DNA of 9,684 nucleotides from DASSFZ01 sp036514635. Lineage in GTDB: Bacteria > Chloroflexota > Anaerolineae > Fen-1058. The notes under the pieces were generated by a model, which saw nothing but the letters and a program-made list of their open reading frames with translations, searched no databases and was not told where the DNA came from. Positions 5,804 to 9,684 of the stretch are shown here, piece after piece (position 1 is the stretch's first letter; every line of letters begins with the position of its first letter). The DNA is taken from the NCBI GenBank assembly GCA_036514635.1, contig DATBWU010000024.1, positions 1-9,684 on the forward strand, written 5' to 3'. The position numbers and the translations under genes were made by a program.

Positions 5804-6196
5804 ATGGACGCGGAGGAGCTCAAGAAGCGCACGAAGCAGTTTGGTTTGCGCTGCATCAAAGTTGTGGAGACTCTTCCGAAGACGCGCACTGCCGATGTGC
5901 TGGGCAAGCAGTTGTTGCGCTCAGCAACTTCAGTTGGGGCTAACTATCGCTCTGCCTGCCGCGCGCAATCGAAGCGAGACTTCATCCACAAAGTTGCGAT
6001 CTCAATTGAAGAAGCGGACGAATCGCTGTACTGGCTGGAGATGATGGTGGAAGCCGGCTTGACGCCGGAAAATCGTCTAGCCGATCTGATGAAAGAGGGC
6101 GACGAAATTGTGGCAATCCTGACGGCTTCCTCTCAAACAGCCAAGCGCAATTTGCGCAGGCACAATCATCAATCCGCAATCAGAAATCAACAATGA
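5804..6196 (+). CDS. Four-helix-bundle protein, S23/IVS family
   Basis: The 130-residue, charged protein resembles the four-helix-bundle family first noted in 23S rRNA intervening sequences (S23/IVP type). Supporting marks are LLRSATSVGANYRSACRAQS (residues 39-58), KRDFIHKVAISIEEADES with YWLEMM just after it (about 59-82), and a predicted all-helical pattern. Members appear in many non-rRNA positions and have no settled biochemical role, so I assign none. I chose ATG 5804 because upstream in-frame codons are repeat. AGAGGG (5795-5800) is a weak, close ribosome binding site. The last 11 or so residues (HNHQSAIRNQQ) are encoded by ATTG-type repeat, and the TGA overlaps the lysZ ATG. It interrupts an otherwise metabolic operon and looks like a later arrival. 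Confidence 0.85.
   Translation: MDAEELKKRTKQFGLRCIKVVETLPKTRTADVLGKQLLRSATSVGANYRSACRAQSKRDFIHKVAISIEEADESLYWLEMMVEAGLTPENRLADLMKEGDEIVAILTASSQTAKRNLRRHNHQSAIRNQQ
6164..6192. repeat. ATTG-family half repeat, copy D (S23-lysZ)
   Basis: Only the right-arm orientation is present: AATCATCAATCCGCAATCAG followed by AAATCAACA, ending one base before the lysZ ATG. No matching left arm lies nearby, so it is a half copy. It encodes the C-terminus of the S23-type protein. Its final ATCAACAATG is identical to the end of copy F before the synthase gene. Its partner arm could be the left part of copy C, on the other side of the S23 gene. Confidence 0.75.
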
Positions 6197-6996
6197 TCGT
6201 CATCAAGATCGGTGGAACCAACGGAGTCAATCTAGATGCAGTCTGCGCCGACGTCGCCGCGCACGTCAAGGCCGGGCAGTCGCTGGTTGTCGTGCACGGT
6301 GGATCGGGCGAGACGAACGCCATTTCGGAGCAGTTGGGCCATCCGCCGCGCTTCGTCACCGCCGTGTCCGGCTTCATCAGCCGCTACACCGATCGCGCCA
6401 CGCTCGAAATCTTTGCGATGGTCACGGCGGGCAAGATCAACACGCTGCTCGTCGAGCGATTGCAGAAGCTGGACGTGAACGCCTTCGGGTTGAGCGGCGT
6501 CGATGGGCGATTGATGCTGGCGAAACGCAAAGAGGCGATCCGCATCGTCGAGAACGGCAAGCAGCGCATCCTGCGCGACGATTACACCGGCAAGATCGAA
6601 TCGGTCGACGGCGATTTGCTGAAGATGCTGCTGAACGCCGGCTACACGCCCGTCATCGCGCCGCTGGCGATCTCGCCGGAAGGCGACGCGCTCAACGTCG
6701 ATGCCGATCGGGCTGCGGCGATGGTCGCCGGCGCGATACGGGCCGAACGGCTGATCATCTTGTCGAACGTGCCAGGGCTGATGCGCAACTTCCCTGACGA
6801 GAGCACGCTCATTCCACACATCGACAAAGCGAAGGTCGAGCAATCGCTGGAATTCGCCGAAGGCCGCATGAAGAAAAAAGTGCTCGGCGCGAGTGAGGCG
6901 CTGGCGTTAGGCGTGGGCCAGATTGTGTTCGCCGATGGCCGAGTGGAGTGCCCGGTGGCGAATGCGTTGGCCGGCAAAGGCACGGTCATTTCCTGA
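6193..6996 (+). CDS. lysZ: LysW-aminoadipate/glutamate kinase (LysZ/ArgB)
   Basis: LysZ phosphorylates the side-chain carboxylate of the LysW-bound substrate, giving the acyl phosphate reduced by LysY. It belongs to the amino-acid kinase family with ArgB. The protein has 267 residues, matching Thermus LysZ. Visible motifs are MIVIKIGGTNGVN at 1-13, VVVHGGSGETN at 32-42 (HGGS-ETN is the LysZ form; acetylglutamate kinases usually have HGGG), GLSGVDGRL in the middle, the ILSNVPGL nucleotide-site region and GRMKKKVLGA near the end. The start is the ATG overlapping the S23 stop. No Shine-Dalgarno is present because the upstream bases are repeat, so initiation probably relies on coupling. It is separated from lysX-lysY only by the S23 gene and copy C. 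Confidence 0.95.
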   Translation: MIVIKIGGTNGVNLDAVCADVAAHVKAGQSLVVVHGGSGETNAISEQLGHPPRFVTAVSGFISRYTDRATLEIFAMVTAGKINTLLVERLQKLDVNAFGLSGVDGRLMLAKRKEAIRIVENGKQRILRDDYTGKIESVDGDLLKMLLNAGYTPVIAPLAISPEGDALNVDADRAAAMVAGAIRAERLIILSNVPGLMRNFPDESTLIPHIDKAKVEQSLEFAEGRMKKKVLGASEALALGVGQIVFADGRVECPVANALAGKGTVIS

Positions 6997-7215
6997 ATTG
7001 ATGATTGTGGATTGCGGATTGATGATTGAAGATTGTGGCTCTACCGGATCGAACGGGACGCTTCGCAGGAACCGCGAAGACGCCAAGCACGCCAAGTTTT
7101 CCGAATCTTCGCGCCCTTCGCGCCTTTGCGGTGAGGCTTTTTCCCGCCCAAGCCGGAAGAGCCAAGATTGTCAATCAGCAATCAGCAATCCACAATCATC
7201 AATCGTCAATCACCA
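6997..7215. repeat. ATTG-rich inverted repeat, copy E, with nested hairpin (lysZ-lysJ)
   Basis: The left arm, GATTG units at 6998-7036, and the right arm, AATC units at 7166-7212, are inverted copies of the family but are separated by about 130 bases. That interior holds a second, unrelated foldback (7071-7132). The composite fills the whole 219-base gap between the lysZ stop and the lysJ start. It looks like one repeat inserted into another. No promoter or gene is evident in it. Confidence 0.8.
7071..7132. repeat. 'CGCGAAG/CGCCAAG' hairpin repeat
   Basis: The left arm, ACCGCGAAGACGCCAAGCAC and six further bases (7071-7096), is complementary to the right arm ending CGCGCCTTTGCGGT (7107-7132) at about 20 of 26 positions, with a 10-base spacer. 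It is a third foldback family, distinct in sequence but similar in size and design to the 'CACGGAG' copies. The right arm is followed by GAGGCTTTTTCC (7133-7144), so the RNA could act as a weak terminator between lysZ and lysJ. Confidence 0.75.
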
Positions 7216-8394
7216 ATGAACATACAAGAACTTGAGTCTCAACACACCTCTGGCGTTTACACCAAGCGTCCCGTCGCGATTGTCCGGGGACAGGGTGTGC
7301 GCGTGTGGGACAGCGACGAAAACGAGTATATCGATTGCGTCGCCGGGCACGGCGCGGTCAACGTGGGCCACTGCAACCCGGCGGTGATCGACGCCATCAC
7401 GACGCAGGCGCGCACGCTGATCACCTGCCCGGAGATGCTCTACAACGATCGACGCGCGGAGTTCATGGCGCGGCTGACCGCGTTGGCGAAGATGCCGCGC
7501 GTTTACCTGTGCAACTCCGGCACGGAGGCCGTCGAAGCCGCGCTCAAGTTCGCGCGGCTCGCCACGCAGCGAACCGAGATCGTCGCGGCGATGCGCGGCT
7601 TCCACGGGCGCACATTCGGCGCGTTGTCGGCGACGTGGGACAAGAAGTACCGCGAGCCGTTCGAGCCGTTGGTCCCCGGCTTCCGGCACGTCACGTACAA
7701 CGACGTGGCCGCGCTCGAAGAGGCGATCACCGATCGGACGGCGGGCGTGATCCTGGAAGTGGTGCAGGGCGAAGGCGGCGTCCGTCCCGGCACGCCGGAG
7801 TTCCTGGGCGCGGCCCAACGGTTGTGCCGCGAGCGCGGCGCGATGTTGATCCTCGACGAAGTGCAGACGGGCTTCGGGCGGACGGGCAAGATGTTTGCCA
7901 TGCAGCACTATGGACTCGAACCCGATTTGTTGTGCCTGGCGAAATCGATCGCGGGCGGTGTGCCGTTGGGCGCGACGTTGATCGGCGAGCGCATCGGCGA
8001 GCTGCCGGCACACGTGCACGGATCGACCTTTGGCGGAAATCCGCTGTCGTGCGCGGCCGGCCTGGCGGCAATCGACTACATCGAATCCCATCATCTGCCG
8101 GAGCACGCCGCCGAGGTGGGCGCGTGGTTCCTCAATCGGCTGCGCCAGATTGAATCGCCGCTCATCCGCGATGCCCGCGGGCTGGGCCTGATGATCGGCG
8201 TCGAGCTTAAGCAGAAAGTCGCACCGTACTTGCAGGCGCTGATGGCGCGGGGCGTGCTGGCGCTGCCCGCCGGGCTGACCGTCATGCGCTTCCTGCCGCC
8301 GCTGATCATCGAGCAGGACGACCTCGCGCGTGTGGCCGATAGGGTGGAAGAGGTCGTTACTCAACCTGTAAAGGAGGCAGTGATTGCGGATTGA
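7216..8394 (+). CDS. lysJ: LysW-semialdehyde aminotransferase (LysJ/ArgD)
   Basis: LysJ is a pyridoxal-phosphate class III aminotransferase of the ArgD family. It transfers an amino group from glutamate to the LysW-bound semialdehyde, giving LysW-lysine or LysW-ornithine. The 392-residue protein shows NSGTEAVEAALK at 100-111, GFHGRTFGALSAT at 128-140, LDEVQTGFGRTG at 213-224 (cofactor aspartate Asp214) and LAKSIAGGVPLGA at 241-253 with Schiff-base Lys243. HGSTFGGNPL follows, as in ArgD proteins. I take ATG 7216 because residues from the in-frame start at 7168 are repeat. No Shine-Dalgarno precedes it. The last four residues, VIAD, and the stop are encoded by the first unit of repeat copy F, so the native C-terminus may have been replaced. 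Confidence 0.95.
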   Translation: MNIQELESQHTSGVYTKRPVAIVRGQGVRVWDSDENEYIDCVAGHGAVNVGHCNPAVIDAITTQARTLITCPEMLYNDRRAEFMARLTALAKMPRVYLCNSGTEAVEAALKFARLATQRTEIVAAMRGFHGRTFGALSATWDKKYREPFEPLVPGFRHVTYNDVAALEEAITDRTAGVILEVVQGEGGVRPGTPEFLGAAQRLCRERGAMLILDEVQTGFGRTGKMFAMQHYGLEPDLLCLAKSIAGGVPLGATLIGERIGELPAHVHGSTFGGNPLSCAAGLAAIDYIESHHLPEHAAEVGAWFLNRLRQIESPLIRDARGLGLMIGVELKQKVAPYLQALMARGVLALPAGLTVMRFLPPLIIEQDDLARVADRVEEVVTQPVKEAVIAD

Positions 8395-8446
8395 TTATTG
8401 ATGATTGTCGATTGAAATCCTTCAATCCGCAATCCGCAATCAACAA
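8381..8446. repeat. ATTG-rich inverted repeat, copy F (lysJ-synthase)
   Basis: GATTGCGGATTGATTATTGA and further GATTG units form the left arm (8382-8415). TTCAATCCGCAATCCGCAAT with the following CAACA forms the right arm (8421-8445). Five bases separate the arms, so the fold is compact. The left arm overlaps the last codons of lysJ, and the right arm runs into ATG 8446, five bases before the likely start at 8451. It fills the whole gap between the two genes. Confidence 0.88.
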
Positions 8447-8450
8447 TGCA

Positions 8451-9684
8451 ATGTCCCGATTCGCACAATACCATCCCCGCCCGCTCGAAATTGTCGACAC
8501 GACGCTGCGTGACGGCCAGCAGACCTCGCTGCTGCACGATCACCACAAGTATTTCTTCACGCGGGCCGATAAGGAAGAAATCCTCCGCGCGCTGATCATC
8601 TACGGCGTGAAGTTCGTCGAGTTGTTCGCGCCGCTGGTTACTCCGCGCGAGCGTGACGACTACCTGGCGCTGCGCGCCGTGCGCGACGAGCTGATCACGC
8701 AGAAGGGCTACACTTTCCTGCTAGCGCACGTGCGCTGCCACCCGCGCGACGTGGAGAGCGCGATCGAGGCCGGGGCCGACGGGTTGAATTTCTACATCGG
8801 CACGTCGCCCGAATCGCGCCACTTCAACCACGGCAACGACCTCGATGCAATCGTCAAGAAAGTGGTGCCGCTGTTGGATGAGGTGCGGCGCAATTACCCA
8901 GACATGATTCTTCGCTTCAGCGGCGAAGATGCCTTTCGCACGCGGCCGGACGACTTGTTTCACGTGTACGATGCGGTTGTGCCCCACGTCGATCGGTTGG
9001 GCATGCCCGACACGGTCGGCGTGGCGACCCCGGCGAGCGTCGCGCGGCGCGTCTCGGCTCTGCGCGAGCGTTATCCCCACATCGATCTGGAAGGCCACTT
9101 CCACGACGATCGCGGCTTTGCGCTGGTCAATGCGCTGGAGGCGGTGCGTTGCGGCGTGCGCTACATCAACACGACGCTGCTGGGCATCGCCGAGCGGTCG
9201 GGCATCACCAGCATGACCGCGTTACTGTTCAACCTGTACATCGATCGCGAGTTCGACTGGCTGGAGGGCTATCACCTGCGCGGCTCGTATCCGATCAACG
9301 TATTGGCCGCCGACAAGTTGAAGATGCTGGTGCCACCCAAAGAACCGGTGAGCCTGACCAATCGCACGCACACGGCGGGTGTGCATCAGAGCGCGGTGCT
9401 CAACGACGCTTCCGTCTACGAAGCCCATCCGCTCGATCTGTTCGGCGTGTCGGAGTCCGAGATTCTGCTTGGCCCGCTGTCGGGCTGGAACGTCATCCAC
9501 TACTTCCTCAAAGAAATCCGATACTACCAGCTCGACGACGAGACGGCCAAGCAGATCGCCGCCGTCTTCAAGGAACGGGTCTACCAACTGACGCCCGACG
9601 AATCGCCGGAGCAGGTGCTGATCGAGATCGCCGAAAAGGAATTCGGGCTGGCGCGGCTCGAATTGCCGCAGGCGGCGGTCACAC
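8451..9684 (+). CDS. Homocitrate synthase-like acyltransferase (partial)
   Basis: The frame is open from ATG 8451 to the right edge, giving 411 residues without a stop. It belongs to the isopropylmalate/homocitrate synthase (DRE-TIM metallolyase) superfamily, which condenses acetyl-CoA with a 2-oxo acid. Seen are DTTLRDGQQ at 16-24 (metal Asp16), FSGEDAFR at 156-163, DRLGMPDTVGVATP at 181-194, GHFHDDRG at 215-222 with metal histidines 216 and 218, LLGIAERSGI at 243-252 and HTAGVH at 307-312. Context suggests homocitrate synthase, the entry to alpha-aminoadipate. Oddities are QQ where Thermus HCS has EGEQ, and HFHDD rather than HGHND, so another 2-oxo acid is possible. There is no Shine-Dalgarno. 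An out-of-frame ATG at 8446 precedes the chosen start. No LeuA regulatory domain is reached before the edge. Confidence 0.8.
   Translation, partial: MSRFAQYHPRPLEIVDTTLRDGQQTSLLHDHHKYFFTRADKEEILRALIIYGVKFVELFAPLVTPRERDDYLALRAVRDELITQKGYTFLLAHVRCHPRDVESAIEAGADGLNFYIGTSPESRHFNHGNDLDAIVKKVVPLLDEVRRNYPDMILRFSGEDAFRTRPDDLFHVYDAVVPHVDRLGMPDTVGVATPASVARRVSALRERYPHIDLEGHFHDDRGFALVNALEAVRCGVRYINTTLLGIAERSGITSMTALLFNLYIDREFDWLEGYHLRGSYPINVLAADKLKMLVPPKEPVSLTNRTHTAGVHQSAVLNDASVYEAHPLDLFGVSESEILLGPLSGWNVIHYFLKEIRYYQLDDETAKQIAAVFKERVYQLTPDESPEQVLIEIAEKEFGLARLELPQAAVT

Noticed and set aside
7210..8364. 384-codon open frame on the minus strand opposite lysJ
   Set aside because: It is the antisense shadow of lysJ, with low-complexity Arg/His/Gln-rich translation and no recognisable motif.
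8446..8594. Reading frame from the first ATG at 8446
   Set aside because: It is out of frame with the synthase and stops after about 50 codons. ATG 8451 gives the conserved DTTLRDG motif at the expected place.

Overview
The window is about 9.7 kb of GC-rich bacterial DNA. It holds a one-directional arginine/lysine biosynthesis operon, and every gene I can support is on the + strand. The amino-acid carrier protein LysW and its partners LysX, LysY, LysZ and LysJ are the LysW-dependent system known from Thermus and from archaea. Here they sit behind a conventional argG-argH pair. High GC, the LysW system in a bacterium, an S23-type four-helix-bundle gene inside an operon, and short ATTG-rich and 'CACGGAG' hairpin repeats in the gaps together suggest a Chloroflexota (Anaerolineae-like) genome. 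That is inference from memory of such genomes, not a search result.

Layout. Positions 1-627 hold no conventional gene. They contain a good minus-strand promoter reading off the left edge, a 'CACGGAG' hairpin repeat, two GTGA-N4-TCAC half-palindromes, a plus-strand promoter, a 29-codon ORF with Arg-Ala-Arg-Arg, and a very strong intrinsic terminator just before argG. Then follow argG (628-1890), argH (1957-3342), lysW (3425-3592), lysX (3768-4697), lysY/argC (4694-5725), an S23/four-helix-bundle gene (5804-6196), lysZ/argB (6193-6996), lysJ/argD (7216-8394), and a homocitrate-synthase-like gene (8451 to beyond the right edge).

How the genes work together. LysX attaches the alpha-amino group of alpha-aminoadipate (lysine route) or glutamate (arginine route) to the C-terminal Glu of LysW. 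LysZ phosphorylates, LysY reduces and LysJ transaminates the carrier-bound intermediate. A LysK-type hydrolase, not in this window, would release lysine or ornithine. The homocitrate-synthase-like enzyme would start the alpha-aminoadipate route. ArgG and ArgH finish arginine from citrulline. The cluster therefore points to one carrier set serving both amino acids, although lysK, homoaconitase and argF are not visible here.

The most notable non-coding features are the leader upstream of argG, which looks like a possible arginine attenuator, and ATTG-rich inverted repeats that fill the gaps between genes almost exactly from stop codon to start codon. Because of those repeats several genes start with no Shine-Dalgarno sequence, and two proteins have repeat-encoded C-termini. 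The enzymes themselves belong to known families. The candidates for something new are the leader, the repeat-operon architecture, the non-canonical specificity residues of LysX and the divergent motifs of the terminal synthase.
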